Of a stretch of DNA of 64,000 nucleotides, positions 37,305 to 48,126 are shown piece by piece. This DNA is from Cupriavidus oxalaticus. GTDB taxonomy: Bacteria; Pseudomonadota; Gammaproteobacteria; Burkholderiales; Burkholderiaceae. Positions within the stretch are counted from its first letter, which is position 1. The number at the start of each line of letters is the position of its first letter. The stretch covers positions 1,674,001 through 1,738,000 of the forward strand of contig NZ_CP069812.1 in assembly GCF_016894385.1 (NCBI RefSeq). Direction: 5' to 3'. The notes under the pieces are model-generated. The model had not been told where the DNA came from. It did not search any database and saw nothing but the letters and a program-made list of their open reading frames with translations. The position numbers and the translations under genes are program-made.

Positions 37305-38510
37305 TCACAGGGGCACACTCAGCAGCCATCCCGCCGCGCCGCTGCCCACGACCACCAGCCACGGTGGGAGCTTCCAGAACATCAGGGCAACCAGCGCCAT
37401 CAACGCGAGGCCAAAATCGTGCGGCTGATGTACGGCGGTCGTCCATACTGGCTGATAGAGCGCCGCCAGTAGCAGCCCGACCACCGCCGCATTGACCCCG
37501 GACAAGGCAGCTTGCGTTCGTACATTGCGGCGAAGCTGCTCCCAGAACGGCAATGCGCCGACGACCAGCAGGAAAGACGGTGCGAAGATCGACAGCAGGC
37601 AGACCATGCCGCCAACCCAGCCCGAGGGGGGCGTGCTCATGGAGGCGCCGAGGAACGCAGCGAACGTGAACAAGGGTCCGGGCACCGCCTGCGCGGCGCC
37701 GTATCCAGCAAGAAAGGCTTCATTGCTGACCCAGTCGGACGGAACGACTTCGGCCTGCAGGAGCGGCAGCACGACGTGGCCGCCGCCGAAAACCAGCGAC
37801 CCGGAACGGAAAAAGGCATCCACCATCGCCAGCGTATGACCGGGCGTCAGCTTCGCCAGGGCCGGCAGGCCGGCCAGCAGGACAAGAAACAGCAATAACC
37901 AGATCGTGCCGGCACGGCGGCTGACCGCGATCGGCAACGGATCATGCGCGGCGGCCTGCGGCGACTGGAACAGCAGTAGGCCCGCAATGCCGGCGGCCGC
38001 GATCACGCCGACCTGGCCCCAGGCCGACGGCACCAGCAGGACAATGCAGGCGGCAATCGCCATGAGGGTGACACGCAGAGCATCCGTACACAGGTTGCGC
38101 GCCATGCCCCACACCGCTTGGGCGACCACGGCAACCGCAACCAGCTTCAGGCCGTGCAGCACGCCGGGCGAGATGACATCGCCATAGCTCGAAACGCCCA
38201 ACGCGAACAGGATCAGGGCGATGGCCGAAGGCAGCGTAAAGCCCGTCCAGGCCGCCACGGCACCAGCGTACCCGGACCGGGACAGTCCCAGGGCCATGCC
38301 GACCTGGCTGCTGGCGGGCCCCGGCAAGAACTGGCAGAGCGCAACCAGATCCGCATAGCTGCGCTCGGAAAGCCACTGCCGCCGCGCGACGAACTCGTCG
38401 CGAAAATATCCCAGGTGCGCGATGGGGCCGCCGAAAGAAGTGAGGCCAAGCCGCAGAAAAATGAGAAAGATCGTCCAGGGGCGGCGGTCGTCGGTACGCG
38501 TGTCAATCAT
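37305..38510 (-). CDS. chrA: Chromate transporter, copy 2
   Basis: 401 residues, intact, very close to the copy at 19817-21028 through most of its length (same TSFGGPIAHLGYFRDEF, CQFLPGPASSQVG and LVFGGGHVVLPLLQAEVV motifs). Differences cluster in the hydrophilic loops and after membrane segments, so this is an older duplication or a separately acquired homologue, not a fresh copy. It has the conserved operator repeat upstream but its own PadR gene is dead. Confidence 0.94.
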   Translation of the reverse strand: MIDTRTDDRRPWTIFLIFLRLGLTSFGGPIAHLGYFRDEFVARRQWLSERSYADLVALCQFLPGPASSQVGMALGLSRSGYAGAVAAWTGFTLPSAIALILFALGVSSYGDVISPGVLHGLKLVAVAVVAQAVWGMARNLCTDALRVTLMAIAACIVLLVPSAWGQVGVIAAAGIAGLLLFQSPQAAAHDPLPIAVSRRAGTIWLLLFLVLLAGLPALAKLTPGHTLAMVDAFFRSGSLVFGGGHVVLPLLQAEVVPSDWVSNEAFLAGYGAAQAVPGPLFTFAAFLGASMSTPPSGWVGGMVCLLSIFAPSFLLVVGALPFWEQLRRNVRTQAALSGVNAAVVGLLLAALYQPVWTTAVHQPHDFGLALMALVALMFWKLPPWLVVVGSGAAGWLLSVPL

Positions 38511-38523
38511 GCCTGTTGAATAA

Positions 38524-39072
<549 letters not shown>

Positions 39073-39373
39073 GGAAAAGCCAATCCTTGTGGCGTCAATG
39101 CCGTAAGGTACGACTGCGCGGAAGGTGCCCACTCCTATGCGGGATAGGCCACGCAGCACGCGATGCGAGAACGTTCGTGCTGGTGCCGGTCCGTTAAGTG
39201 CAGCAGGATTCAAAGCGGCAAGCAGAAGCCCGCCTGATCGGGAGAGATAGCGCCGCCGAACAGAGATTTCTGGTCGGCCGCGACGGGGATGTCATTGGTT
39301 CGGCGACGACGCATTGATCCTCCCCTCGTCATGCGATCCTTGGCAGCCGGATGCAGGGGGACATTCCCGTTTC
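39073..39373. other. Intergenic stretch with no recognised gene
   Basis: About 300 bases between the merA remnant and the minus-strand cytochrome gene. No open frame with a ribosome site, no inverted repeat of transposon type and no clear terminator were seen. Confidence 0.5.
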
Positions 39374-40051
39374 TCATGGGCACTGCCGTTGGAGGAAGGG
39401 AGAGATCTCCTCGGGGCGCGCGAAGACCACTGTGGCGCGGTCGCCTTGCATGCCGGTGCCGATCAGCGCCGGCCCGCCGGCGGGCGGCCCGTCAGGGCTG
39501 CCATCCGTCTTGAAGCGCAGGTTGAACTCCCAGAAGATGTGGGTCTTACGATCGGCGGTGGTGACCCGGTACGCGTCGCCACAGTAGCGGATCATGGTGA
39601 CCCGCGAAACCGGGTCCAGCTCCCGCAAGCTTGGCAATCCGCCGTCTTCGGGTGCTGACACGCGACCTGCAGAAATTGCCTCGATGTAGGAAACCAGACC
39701 GGCTCGGGTGCGCGCGTCGGGAATTCCGGGAAAGCCCATCGCGTTGCCTGGCACTAGCGCTGCGGGGTTTTTCAGCCACGCATCCAAGTTTTTTCTGTCC
39801 CACACCAGGCCTGAACGCCTCAAGGCATCCGAGTAGCGTGCGAATCCGTCGACAGTACCGGCCTTGCGACCCCAGACATGAGCCAGGCTGGGCCCTGTCA
39901 TGTGGCGCCCTGGTGCAAACGAATGGCAGGCCATACACGCCCGTGCGGCTTGCGCGCCGCGCATGATATCGTCTTCGGCGCGCACTGGCGCGCTGAGCGC
40001 CAGGGTGGTCAAGGCGGTCGCGATCGCATTTCGGCAACATTGTCGAATCAT
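39374..40051 (-). CDS. Secreted c-type cytochrome with C-terminal extension
   Basis: 225 residues. The signal peptide is about 1-24 (IATALTTLALSAPVRAEDD). A class I cytochrome c domain follows: haem motif CMACHSF (about residues 38-42) and likely axial Met in GNAMGFPGIPD (about 107). About 85 more residues after the haem domain (from EDGGLPSLREL) match no domain I know. ATG 40051 has AAGGAG 8 nt upstream. It is a periplasmic electron carrier, partner unknown; it stands at the edge of the copper island. Confidence 0.8.
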   Translation of the reverse strand: MIRQCCRNAIATALTTLALSAPVRAEDDIMRGAQAARACMACHSFAPGRHMTGPSLAHVWGRKAGTVDGFARYSDALRRSGLVWDRKNLDAWLKNPAALVPGNAMGFPGIPDARTRAGLVSYIEAISAGRVSAPEDGGLPSLRELDPVSRVTMIRYCGDAYRVTTADRKTHIFWEFNLRFKTDGSPDGPPAGGPALIGTGMQGDRATVVFARPEEISPFLQRQCP

Positions 40052-40190
40052 TGGACGGCTCCTTCGATATGTAGAGGGCGTCAGCACGATCGCCGCCTTG
40101 CGAGGCCTTTCGAACTCATTTCGCCGCGGCGAGCGTCTCCGGCTTGCCAATGTTGCCGCGCCACCGACGCTCTCCCAATTGAGGCCCTTA

Positions 40191-40391
40191 CTACGAAGGG
40201 GGCCTTTTTCGCGTCTTTCCCGGCTTGCGACCACTCTTGCGCGAGCGAGTAACATGGCTGCGGCCGCGCGAGCGGCCTGCGCCATACCGACGCCTGAGAT
40301 ACCAGGCAAACAGGCATATCGCGACAAGCGTCAATGCCAGGCTGATCAGGACCGCCTCAATGACATCACGGGGGAGATGGAAAGGAGGCAT
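40191..40391 (-). CDS. Small single-span protein with a basic tail
   Basis: 66 residues: MPPFHLPRDVIEAVLISLAL, one strong hydrophobic segment ending YLRRRYG, then a highly basic tail of Arg, Lys, Ser and Gly. No ribosome site is evident before ATG 40391, so expression is uncertain. It lies between cusF and the cytochrome on the same strand. Confidence 0.4.
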   Translation of the reverse strand: MPPFHLPRDVIEAVLISLALTLVAICLFAWYLRRRYGAGRSRGRSHVTRSRKSGRKPGKTRKRPPS

Positions 40392-40567
40392 TCAGTTGAT
40401 GGTCAGGTGCTCCGATCCGCTGACGAATTCAAGTCGGCTTGGCTGTTCTCGATCAGTCAGTCTGGAAGGGAAATAGGCGGATCGCACGACGACAGCCTTC
40501 TTCGCCGACTTTGGCGCCTCGACGCGAACATACTCAGACTCCCGCTGGCGGTTGAGCCGCATGGCGT

Positions 40568-40590
40568 GCCCGCCGCTCCAGGCGGCGGGC
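40568..40590 (-). terminator. Hairpin after the cus operon
   Basis: Perfect 9-bp GC stem GCCCGCCGC / GCGGCGGGC with a 5-base loop, 14 nt past the cusF stop on the transcribed strand. No T-run follows, but position and stem strength fit a terminator or a 3'-end stabiliser. Confidence 0.55.
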
Positions 40591-40604
40591 AGATGCTCAA
40601 ATGC

Positions 40605-40952
40605 CTACTTGTGACGCATTTCCACGACGGTCGGCTTGCCGTCGACTTTGTCGAACGTGGCCAGGACTGAATCGCCTTCCTTGAAAGTCTTCAGCGCGGC
40701 GCGGTCCTTCACCGGGAACGCCATGGTCATGGCGGCCATGCCGAGGTTCTCGATTGGGCCGTGCTTGAGTGTGACCTTGCCTGTCGGCGCGTCGATCTTC
40801 TTGATCTCGGCCGCAACGGGTTGCGGGGACTGTTGCGATGCTGGCGATGGGGCAGACGGTTTCATGTCCATGCCGTTCATCGAGCCCGCCGCGAAGGCGA
40901 CCGGGGCGGCAACGATGGCTAGCGCGAGGGTGAGCGTCTTGACGTGTTTCAT
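40605..40952 (-). CDS. cusF: CusF-like periplasmic copper chaperone
   Basis: 115 residues with a signal peptide ([20 protein letters not shown] then AAGS). The CusF fold contains the metal ligands in [20 protein letters not shown]: a His, then paired Met residues; the Trp seen in E. coli CusF is replaced by Leu in this stretch. It hands Cu(I)/Ag(I) to the CusCBA pump. Its start overlaps the cusA stop by 4 nt, with AAGGAG upstream of ATG 40952. It is the last gene of the cusCBAF unit. Confidence 0.92.
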   Translation of the reverse strand: MKHVKTLTLALAIVAAPVAFAAGSMNGMDMKPSAPSPASQQSPQPVAAEIKKIDAPTGKVTLKHGPIENLGMAAMTMAFPVKDRAALKTFKEGDSVLATFDKVDGKPTVVEMRHK

Positions 40953-43900
40953 GGTGCGTCTCCTTGAAGTGAGGGTTGGGTTGAAATGGGGGAGGACTTT
41001 GTCTGGCGTCGGCGTATCAGCAGGTACACCGCCGGCACAACAAACAGGGAGAGCAACGGTGCGGTCACCATGCCGCCGACCATCGGGGCGGCGATGCGCT
41101 GCATGACCTCCGATCCGGTGCCGTGCGACCACATGATGGGAACCAGCCCGGCCAGAATGACCGCGACCGTCATGGCCTTGGGACGCACGCGTAGCACCGC
41201 GCCTTCCTGGATGGCGTCGAGCAGCGCGGACAGGCTGGCTTCACCTCGGTCCTCGCGTTCGCTCCACGCCTGCTTCAGGTAGAGCAGCATGATGACGCCG
41301 AACTCGGCCGCCACGCCGGCGAGCGCGATGAAGCCGACGACCCCCGCCACCGAGAGGTTGTAGCCCAGCAGATAGAGCAGCCAGAATCCGCCGATGAGCG
41401 CCAGCGGCAGCGTGCCCATGATCAGCAGCGCCTCGTCCAGGCGGCCGAACACCAGGTAGAGCAACACGAAGATGATAAGTAATGTGAAGGGCACCACCAC
41501 CTTCAGCTTCGCCGTGGCCCGCTCCAGGTACTCGAACTGCCCCGACCAGCTGAGGGAATAGCCGGCCGGCATTGGCACCGCCTTGGCCACGGCGGCCTGC
41601 ATGTCGTGGACGGCCGAGCGCAGGTCGCGCCCGCGAATGTCCACATACACCCAGCCGGACAGGCGGGCGTTTTCGCTGCGTAGCATCGGCGGGCCCTGTA
41701 CCACCTGGATGCGCGCCACATCGGACAGGACGATTTGCTGGCCCCTGTCGGTGACAATCGGGAGGCTGCGCAGTTGTTCCACCGAGTCGCGGTAGTCGCG
41801 GGGATAACGGACATTGATGGGAAAGCGCGCCAGCCCGTCGACCACTTCCCCGACGTTGTCGCCGCCGATGGCCGAGGACACGATGCTCTGGACATCCTCA
41901 ATGTTGAGCCCGTACCGCCCGGCCGCCATGCGGTCGATGTCGACATCGACGTAGCGCCCGCCGGACAGGCGCTCGGCAAGGGCGGACGTGACGCCCGGCA
42001 CCGTCTTGACGGCTTCCTCGATGCGCGTGGCCAGCCGATCGATCTCCTTCAGGTCCGTGCCCGCCACCTTGATACCGACCGGGCTCTTGATGCCAGTGGC
42101 GAGCATGTCGATGCGGTTGCGGATCGGGGGCACCCAGATGTTGGACAGGCCGGGCACCTTCACCACGCGGTCGAGCTCTTCCACCAGCTTGTCAGTCGTC
42201 ATGCCGGGACGCCACTGGTCGCGCGGCTTGAACTGGATGGTGGTCTCGAACATCTCGATCGGCGCTGGGTCGGTCGCGGTGTCGGCGCGGCCGGCTTTGC
42301 CGAACACAGTGGCCACCTCCGGCACGGTCTTGATCAGGCGGTCGGTCTGCTGCAGCAGCTGCGCCGCCTTGCCGGCGGACAGCCCCGGCAGTGCCGACGG
42401 CATATACAGCAGGTCACCCTCATCAAGGGGCGGCATGAACTCGCCACCGATCCGCATGATCGGCCAGGCAGTCGCGACCAGCAGAATTGCCGCAATCGCC
42501 ACGGTGGTCTTCGGCCAGGCGAGCACCCTGGCCAGCACCGGCTGATAGGCGCGAATCAGCCAGCGGCTTAGCGGATTGGACCGCTCTGAGGGAATCTTCC
42601 CGCGGATCATGTAGCCCATCAGGACCGGCACCAGGGTGACGGACAGCCCCGCCGCCGCGGCCATGGAGTAGGTCTTGGTGAACGCCAGCGGCGAGAACAG
42701 CCGACCCTCCTGCGCCTCCAGCGTGAACACCGGGATGAACGACAGCGTGATGATCAGCAGCGAGAAGAACAGTGCCGGCCCAACCTCGGCCGCCGACTCG
42801 CCAATCACGCTCCAGCGCTCGTGCCCGGTCAGTTCCCGCCCGGGATTGTCCGCATGCCAGTGTTCCAGATGCTTGTGCGCGTTCTCGATCATGACGACCG
42901 CGGCATCGACCATGGCGCCGATGGCAATGGCGATGCCGCCCAGCGACATGATGTTGGCGTTGACGCCCTGGTAGCGCATGACCAGGAACGCCGCCAGCAC
43001 GCCCAGCGGCAGCGAAACGATGGCCACCAGGGCCGAGCGCAGGTGGAACAGGAAGACCAGGCAGACCAGCGCGACGACGATGAATTCTTCGATCAGCTTG
43101 TGCGTGAGGTTCTCCACCGCCCGGTTGATCAGCGCGGAGCGATCATAGGTGGTGACGATCTCGACGCCGGCCGGCAGGCTCTTCTGCAGCGAGGCGAGCC
43201 TGGCCTTGACCGCGTCGATGGTCTCCAGCGCGTTCTTGCCTGAGCGCATCACGATGACACCGCCGGCCACTTCTCCCTGGCCGTCGAGTTCGGCGATGCC
43301 GCGTCGCATCTCGGGACCAAGCTGGACCGTGGCGACATCGCCCAGTCGCACCGGAATGCCGGCATCGCTGGTCACCAGCGGGATCTGCCGGAAATCATCG
43401 AGCGTCCTCAGATACCCGCTGGCGCGGACCATGTATTCGGCCTCACCCAGCTCCAGCACCGAGCCGCCGGTTTCCTGATTGGCGCCCTTGAGCGCCGTCA
43501 GCACCTTGGCCTGTGACAGGTTGTAGGCGCGCAGCCTATCCGGCATCAGGACGACCTGGAACTGCTTCACCATCCCGCCCAGCGAGGCGACCTCGGCAAC
43601 ATTGGGCAGCGACTTCAGCTCGAAGCGCAGGAACCAGTCCTGCAGCGCGCGCAGCTGACTGAGGTCGTGCCGGCCGGTCTTGTCCACGAGCGTGTACTCG
43701 TAGATCCAGCCGACGCCGGTGGCATCCGGCCCCAGCGCTGGCTTGGCGGCGGCGGGCAGGCGGGATTGCACCTGGTTCAGGTATTCGAGCACCCGGGAGC
43801 GCGCCCAGTACAGGTCCGTGCCATCCTCGAACAGCACGTAGACAAACGAGTCGCCGAAGAACGAGTAGCCCCGTACCGTCTTGGCGCCCGGCACGGACAG

Positions 43901-44119
43901 CATGGTGGTGGTGAGGGGATACGTGACCTGGTTCTCGACAATCTGCGGCGCCTGGCCGGGGAACGGCGTGCGGATAATCACCTGCACATCGGACAGGTCC
44001 GGCAAGGCATCGAGCGGCGTGCTGCGCACGGCCCACAGTCCCCATGCGGTCAGCATGACCGTGGCCAGCAGGACCAGGAAGCGGTTGCGGATGGAGGCGA
44101 GAATGAGCCGGGCGATCAT
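40949..44119 (-). CDS. cusA: Heavy-metal RND pump, Cu/Ag type
   Basis: 1056-residue inner-membrane proton-driven exporter, 12 spans with two large periplasmic domains. The helix-4 signature [20 protein letters not shown] (about residues 399-418) is the HME4 (monovalent Cu/Ag) form. The porter domain has Met residues suited to Cu(I) (for example [16 protein letters not shown] and [16 protein letters not shown]). The start overlaps the cusB stop by 4 nt. No lesion is seen. It forms a tripartite pump with CusB and CusC. Confidence 0.95.
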   Translation of the reverse strand: MIARLILASIRNRFLVLLATVMLTAWGLWAVRSTPLDALPDLSDVQVIIRTPFPGQAPQIVENQVTYPLTTTMLSVPGAKTVRGYSFFGDSFVYVLFEDGTDLYWARSRVLEYLNQVQSRLPAAAKPALGPDATGVGWIYEYTLVDKTGRHDLSQLRALQDWFLRFELKSLPNVAEVASLGGMVKQFQVVLMPDRLRAYNLSQAKVLTALKGANQETGGSVLELGEAEYMVRASGYLRTLDDFRQIPLVTSDAGIPVRLGDVATVQLGPEMRRGIAELDGQGEVAGGVIVMRSGKNALETIDAVKARLASLQKSLPAGVEIVTTYDRSALINRAVENLTHKLIEEFIVVALVCLVFLFHLRSALVAIVSLPLGVLAAFLVMRYQGVNANIMSLGGIAIAIGAMVDAAVVMIENAHKHLEHWHADNPGRELTGHERWSVIGESAAEVGPALFFSLLIITLSFIPVFTLEAQEGRLFSPLAFTKTYSMAAAAGLSVTLVPVLMGYMIRGKIPSERSNPLSRWLIRAYQPVLARVLAWPKTTVAIAAILLVATAWPIMRIGGEFMPPLDEGDLLYMPSALPGLSAGKAAQLLQQTDRLIKTVPEVATVFGKAGRADTATDPAPIEMFETTIQFKPRDQWRPGMTTDKLVEELDRVVKVPGLSNIWVPPIRNRIDMLATGIKSPVGIKVAGTDLKEIDRLATRIEEAVKTVPGVTSALAERLSGGRYVDVDIDRMAAGRYGLNIEDVQSIVSSAIGGDNVGEVVDGLARFPINVRYPRDYRDSVEQLRSLPIVTDRGQQIVLSDVARIQVVQGPPMLRSENARLSGWVYVDIRGRDLRSAVHDMQAAVAKAVPMPAGYSLSWSGQFEYLERATAKLKVVVPFTLLIIFVLLYLVFGRLDEALLIMGTLPLALIGGFWLLYLLGYNLSVAGVVGFIALAGVAAEFGVIMLLYLKQAWSEREDRGEASLSALLDAIQEGAVLRVRPKAMTVAVILAGLVPIMWSHGTGSEVMQRIAAPMVGGMVTAPLLSLFVVPAVYLLIRRRQTKSSPISTQPSLQGDAP

Positions 44120-45672
44120 GGCTTGGCTCCCGGGGCGCTGGCAGCGGGCTCGACCGAGGACAGGATCGCCATGCCGTCGCTGTTCAGGTGGAAGCGGAAG
44201 CGGATGCGGTCACCGGGCTTGAGCCCTTTGGGCAGGCCGGCAGGCGGCGCGGCGAAATCCATGGTCATCGCGCCCCATTGTGCCGAGGGGATGGGGCCAT
44301 GCGAGATCGTCAGGCCCCCGCCGGTCACGGCCTCGACGCGCCCGACGCCCTCATGCTCGGGCGCAGCCGCAGCCGCAGCCGGGGCAGAGGCCGCCGGCGT
44401 GGCGCTCATGCGCTCGGCGGTGCCCCGCAGGCTGGCCTCCGAATCGATCAGGAACTGCCCGGAGGTGACCACTTTCTGCCCGGCCTTCAGTCCGTCGAGC
44501 ACCTCGACCATGCCCGCGGCCTCGCGCCCGGTCTTGACTTCCGTTGCCACGAAGCCCGCCTTGCCCGCATCCACCATGACGATGCTGCGCTGGCCGGTAC
44601 GGATGACGGACTCCACCGGAATCAGCAGCGCCTCCTTCTGATCGCCGCTGTCAAACCGGACCGTCGCGAACATGCCCGGCAACAGGCGCCTGCCCTTGTT
44701 GGCCAGGACGATGCGGACCTTGATCGTTCGCGTCGCCGGATTGACGTCGGGCAGGACGGTATCGATCTTGCCAACCAACGGCTCGGGCGCGCCGGTCGGC
44801 AATACCTTGACCGCCACGCCGGGAGCGATGGCACGGGTCTGCCCCTCCGGTACCTCGGCTATCACCCAGACCTGGCTCAGGTCGGCCAGGCGGAACAGGG
44901 TCATGCCGGGCGAAACGGTCATGCCCTCACGGACCGCAACCTCGGTCACGAGGCCGTCGACCGGACTCACGATGCCAAGATGGGGCTGGAGCTTGCCGGA
45001 TGACTCGACCGCGCTGACCTGGCCCGGCGTCATGCCAGCCTGCAGCATGCGGGCCCTTGCTGCGCCGCGCAGGTCGGTATGTTCACCCGCGGCCAGGCGG
45101 GACACGGCGAGATATTCCTCCTGCGCGGCCACCCAGTCGGGCGAGTACAGGGTCACCAGCGCTTGTCCGCGCCGGACGGGGTCAAGCGTCGCCTTGACCG
45201 CGACATGCTGGACGAAGGCGTTGGTTCGTGCCTGGATCACCTGGACGCTGCGTTCGTCGATGGCGACATTGCCCGGTGCCTCCAGCACCGGGCTCATTCG
45301 GCTCGGCTTGACCTCAGCTGTGCGGATGCCCAGGTTCTGCGCAACACGACTATCGACCGTGACGCCGCTGCCGCTGCCGCTGCCATCCCCGTCCGCATAG
45401 ACCGGCACGAGCTGCATGTCCATGAAGGGGGACTTCCCGGGCTTGTCGAAGCGCTGCCCGGGCACCATCGGGTCATGCCAGTACAGGATCTTCTTGCCCG
45501 TCTTCGGGTCGGTGTCGCCCGCCTTGAGCGCAGCTTGCGCGCCGGGCGATGCCGACGATTGCGACGACTGCGCCGATTGTGTGCCCCGCGTGACGCCAAA
45601 GCGGTAGGCGCCATAGAGGGCGGCACCAACGAGAACGAGGACTGCCGCCGTGGCGATAATGTGCTTTCTCAT
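44116..45672 (-). CDS. cusB: CusB membrane-fusion protein with fused CusF-like domain
   Basis: 518 residues. An N-terminal anchor (about 7-27) is followed by the heavy-metal-binding domain [20 protein letters not shown] with [10 protein letters not shown] (about 63-95), whose Met residues bind Cu(I). The usual hairpin, lipoyl and barrel domains follow. After an Ala/Pro linker (about 430-445) a CusF-type domain is appended: [20 protein letters not shown], with H, W, M and M ligands kept. ATG 45672 overlaps the cusC stop by 4 nt. The fused chaperone domain differs from E. coli CusB, where CusF is only separate. Confidence 0.94.
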   Translation of the reverse strand: MRKHIIATAAVLVLVGAALYGAYRFGVTRGTQSAQSSQSSASPGAQAALKAGDTDPKTGKKILYWHDPMVPGQRFDKPGKSPFMDMQLVPVYADGDGSGSGSGVTVDSRVAQNLGIRTAEVKPSRMSPVLEAPGNVAIDERSVQVIQARTNAFVQHVAVKATLDPVRRGQALVTLYSPDWVAAQEEYLAVSRLAAGEHTDLRGAARARMLQAGMTPGQVSAVESSGKLQPHLGIVSPVDGLVTEVAVREGMTVSPGMTLFRLADLSQVWVIAEVPEGQTRAIAPGVAVKVLPTGAPEPLVGKIDTVLPDVNPATRTIKVRIVLANKGRRLLPGMFATVRFDSGDQKEALLIPVESVIRTGQRSIVMVDAGKAGFVATEVKTGREAAGMVEVLDGLKAGQKVVTSGQFLIDSEASLRGTAERMSATPAASAPAAAAAAPEHEGVGRVEAVTGGGLTISHGPIPSAQWGAMTMDFAAPPAGLPKGLKPGDRIRFRFHLNSDGMAILSSVEPAASAPGAKP

Positions 45673-46970
45673 TGGAATTCCTTGATGGCGGGCTCGGTCT
45701 GCGCGGTGGGCAGCGGGACCAGAAACGTCAGGTCCGCCCATAGCTTCGCGGTTTTGGCTTCGAGTGCCAGCCGCTCAAGCTTCGTGTCGATGACGCGATG
45801 GTTGGCCTCGGCGACCGCCAGCAGCGATCCGGTGTTGGCCCGGTAAGCGGTCAGGGCCGCCTCCGCCTGGATGGTGGCGAGCGGCAAGGTTTTCTCGTCG
45901 TAGCGTTGGAGCCGATCCCGGTTGCGTTGCAACTCGGCCAGCCTGGCCCCGACCATGGTCTGCGTATTGCGCCGGATGATTTCAGACTTGGCCCGCGCCT
46001 CCTGCGCCTGGGCCAGCTTGGCAGCGACTTCACGGTCCTGACGATTGGGCTGATCCCACGGCACGGGAAAGCTGACGTTCACAGAACCCATGTTGGAATA
46101 TGCGGAGCCGCGCTGGCTGTACATCAGTTCGACGGTGACATCCGGCCTCTTGGTTTCGATGGCAGCCCGGATCTCCGCCTCCGCCCGGGCCACCTCGCGC
46201 TGCGCGGCCGCCAGCTCCGGCACCGCGTCGAACTGGCCTTGTGCCAGCTGCTTGACCTGCTGGGACACGTCGAGACGCGGGCGTTCGGAGAGCGGGCGCC
46301 TGGCCGCCGGTCCGACCCAGCGCTCCAGATTGAGCGCGGCGGTCGCCGCAGCGATCCGGTTTTCGTCCTGCCGATCATGCAGCTTCTGAACCTCCAGCTC
46401 CGCTGCGAGTACGTCTGCTCGCGTGCCACGTCCGCTGCGATAGGCAGCGGTTGCCGCCTGCAGCGCCAGTTCGAGGGGATGGCCGTGATGACTGAGCAGG
46501 ACGCCGGCCTGTTCGGCATACCACCGATCGAGCCAGGCACCCACGGCATTGCGTTGCACATTGGCCAGTCCGACCCCGCGCTGCGCCTCGGCTGCGGTCG
46601 CCTCGGCTTCGAATCGGGCCACCTTGGCGCGCCGCTTGGCCGAGCGCGTGAACTCCTGCATCACGCTGATGGACCGCATGGTCATGAAGTCCCGGCTGAG
46701 CGAGAACTGGTCCGGCCCGTTCACGGGGACGTTGTTGAGCCCGAGCTTGAGCACCGGATCCGGCAACTGACCGGCGGCAACCGCCATCTGCACGGCCGCC
46801 TCGACGGCACCGCGCGAGGATTCGGCATCGCCGGCGTGAGTGGTCGCGAGCGCGACGGTTTCCTCAAGGGAAAGAGAAGGAGCGGATTGCGCAGCCGCGG
46901 CATGCGGCACCGCCAGGCCAATAGCGGGCGCGCAAAGCAGCGCCAGCGTCAGGCGACGTGGAAAAAGCAT
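45669..46970 (-). CDS. cusC: CusC/TolC-like outer-membrane factor
   Basis: 433 residues. The signal peptide is about 1-27 (LTLALLCAPAIGLAVPHAAA). Two OEP repeats are formed by long helices (LSLEETVALATTHAGDAESS; VPELAAAQREVARAEAEIRA) and beta strands such as PDVTVELMYSQRG. It is the trimeric exit duct of the Cus pump. It is the first gene of the overlapping cusCBAF block; a small Cys-rich protein gene lies 70 nt upstream on the same strand and may share the promoter. Confidence 0.93.
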   Translation of the reverse strand: MLFPRRLTLALLCAPAIGLAVPHAAAAQSAPSLSLEETVALATTHAGDAESSRGAVEAAVQMAVAAGQLPDPVLKLGLNNVPVNGPDQFSLSRDFMTMRSISVMQEFTRSAKRRAKVARFEAEATAAEAQRGVGLANVQRNAVGAWLDRWYAEQAGVLLSHHGHPLELALQAATAAYRSGRGTRADVLAAELEVQKLHDRQDENRIAAATAALNLERWVGPAARRPLSERPRLDVSQQVKQLAQGQFDAVPELAAAQREVARAEAEIRAAIETKRPDVTVELMYSQRGSAYSNMGSVNVSFPVPWDQPNRQDREVAAKLAQAQEARAKSEIIRRNTQTMVGARLAELQRNRDRLQRYDEKTLPLATIQAEAALTAYRANTGSLLAVAEANHRVIDTKLERLALEAKTAKLWADLTFLVPLPTAQTEPAIKEFQ

Positions 46971-47040
46971 AAAGCCTCCATGAGCGACGACAGCTACCCG
47001 AGTCTAGGCGGGCAGCACGAAATCGACGTCGATCCGGAGG

Positions 47041-47442
47041 CTACGTTTGAAAACTGCAGTGAAGAATGTTCAGGGGCGGTGGGCCACGCGCCTCTACCTC
47101 CGCGCGCAGCGCGATGCGGACCTCGGCCAGGAGCACGCGCGTCGGTTCAACGACGCGCATCAGCACCGGCAGAAATGCCGGCAGCTGTGGCGAGACATGG
47201 TCGGCACTCTTGGAATCGGCCTGGCAATGCGCCAGGCAGAGGGCACTCTGGTCAGCGCCCTGGTCGTCACCGTGCGCCGCCATGTCGGCACAGGATTCGG
47301 TCAATGCCGCCTTCGTGCCGCCGCCTTCCATCTGGTAGCGGCTGCCGGTACAGGCGTACGCGGCCGCTGCCAGTTGAACTGCCAGGAACACAATGAGCAG
47401 GAGGCCGGCGAGCCAAGGGTGCCGGCGGCGTGTGTGACGCAA
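47041..47442 (-). CDS. Small secreted Cys/His/Met protein upstream of cusCBAF
   Basis: About 134 residues if TTG 47442 is used; the frame is open further upstream to 47592, but that overlaps the CueR promoter, so the exact start is unsure. A signal or anchor segment WLAGLLLIVFLAVQLAAAAY is followed by ACTG and a potential metal motif SCADMAAHGDDQGADQSALC with LAHC. The gene at 50663-51046 has a similar SCLEM..LCADH pattern. The two flank the cueR-copA pair on either side. Likely periplasmic metal binding; family unknown. Confidence 0.6.
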   Translation of the reverse strand: MRHTRRRHPWLAGLLLIVFLAVQLAAAAYACTGSRYQMEGGGTKAALTESCADMAAHGDDQGADQSALCLAHCQADSKSADHVSPQLPAFLPVLMRVVEPTRVLLAEVRIALRAEVEARGPPPLNILHCSFQT

Positions 47443-47571
47443 GAGTGCTTTTCGGTGGAATGACAGTCGGAAGGATACTGTTTTTTGCTTGGAATGCAAC
47501 CTGTCCAATTGGCGTAGGCGTTCCTCGCCACGCCCGGCATTGACCGACGCAGGTTTCGTCAAATCGTGTGC

Positions 47572-47602
47572 TTGACCTTCCCATGGGGGCAAGGTCTATC
47601 GT
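47572..47602 (+). promoter_or_regulatory. CueR-type promoter with 19-bp spacer
   Basis: -35 TTGACC (47572-47577), 19-bp spacer, -10 TATCGT (47597-47602). The spacer carries the dyad ACCTTCCC / GGCAAGGT, the classical CueR/MerR operator with an overlong spacer that only the metal-bound activator corrects. It faces cueR and the copper ATPase, so both are Cu-induced and cueR is autoregulated. Confidence 0.88.
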
Positions 47603-47697
47603 GAACTTATCGAGATCCGGCCTGCGCCTGCGACCCTCCAGGCGATCCAAGGTTAGCACGTTGGCGGGAAACGACTCGATGAGGCGAAGGGGCACAC

Positions 47698-48126
47698 ATG
47701 AATATCGGGCAAGCCGCCAGCGTATCTGGCGTCTCGGCCAAAATGATCCGCTATTACGAACGTATCGGCTTGGTGACTTCTGCGGCGCGCAGCGCCGGAA
47801 ACTACCGAAAATATGGCGAAGCAGACATCCATACGCTGCGCTTCATCGGACGCGCCCGGGCGATGGGCTTCTCGATGGCCCAGATTCGAGAGCTGCTTGG
47901 ACTGTGGCAGAACAAGCGGCGCGCGAGCGCAACGGTGAAGGCGATCGCTAAACAGCGGATTCAGGAACTGGACGCCCGAATCGCCGCGCTCTCCGGCATG
48001 CGTGACACGCTGCTGTACTTGTCGCGGCATTGCGAAGGCGACGATCGCCCCGCCTGTCCGATCCTCGATGAAATCAGCCGTGCAACTCAGCCACAACTGT
48101 TGGTGGCGCAAGCAACGAGGCATTGA
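47698..48126 (+). CDS. cueR: CueR-type MerR-family copper/silver regulator
   Basis: 142 residues. The winged helix starts [20 protein letters not shown], with [15 protein letters not shown]. The metal loop is [15 protein letters not shown]: the two Cys are separated by seven residues, as in CueR (Cu, Ag, Au specific), and the third Cys of MerR or CadR types is absent. It is followed with a 1-nt overlap by the P1B ATPase it presumably controls, from the 19-bp-spacer promoter upstream. Confidence 0.94.
   Translation: MNIGQAASVSGVSAKMIRYYERIGLVTSAARSAGNYRKYGEADIHTLRFIGRARAMGFSMAQIRELLGLWQNKRRASATVKAIAKQRIQELDARIAALSGMRDTLLYLSRHCEGDDRPACPILDEISRATQPQLLVAQATRH

Noticed and set aside
47443..47592. 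N-terminal extension of the small Cys/His/Met protein to TTG 47592
   Set aside because: It would run through the CueR operator and promoter and adds a basic stretch unlike a signal peptide.
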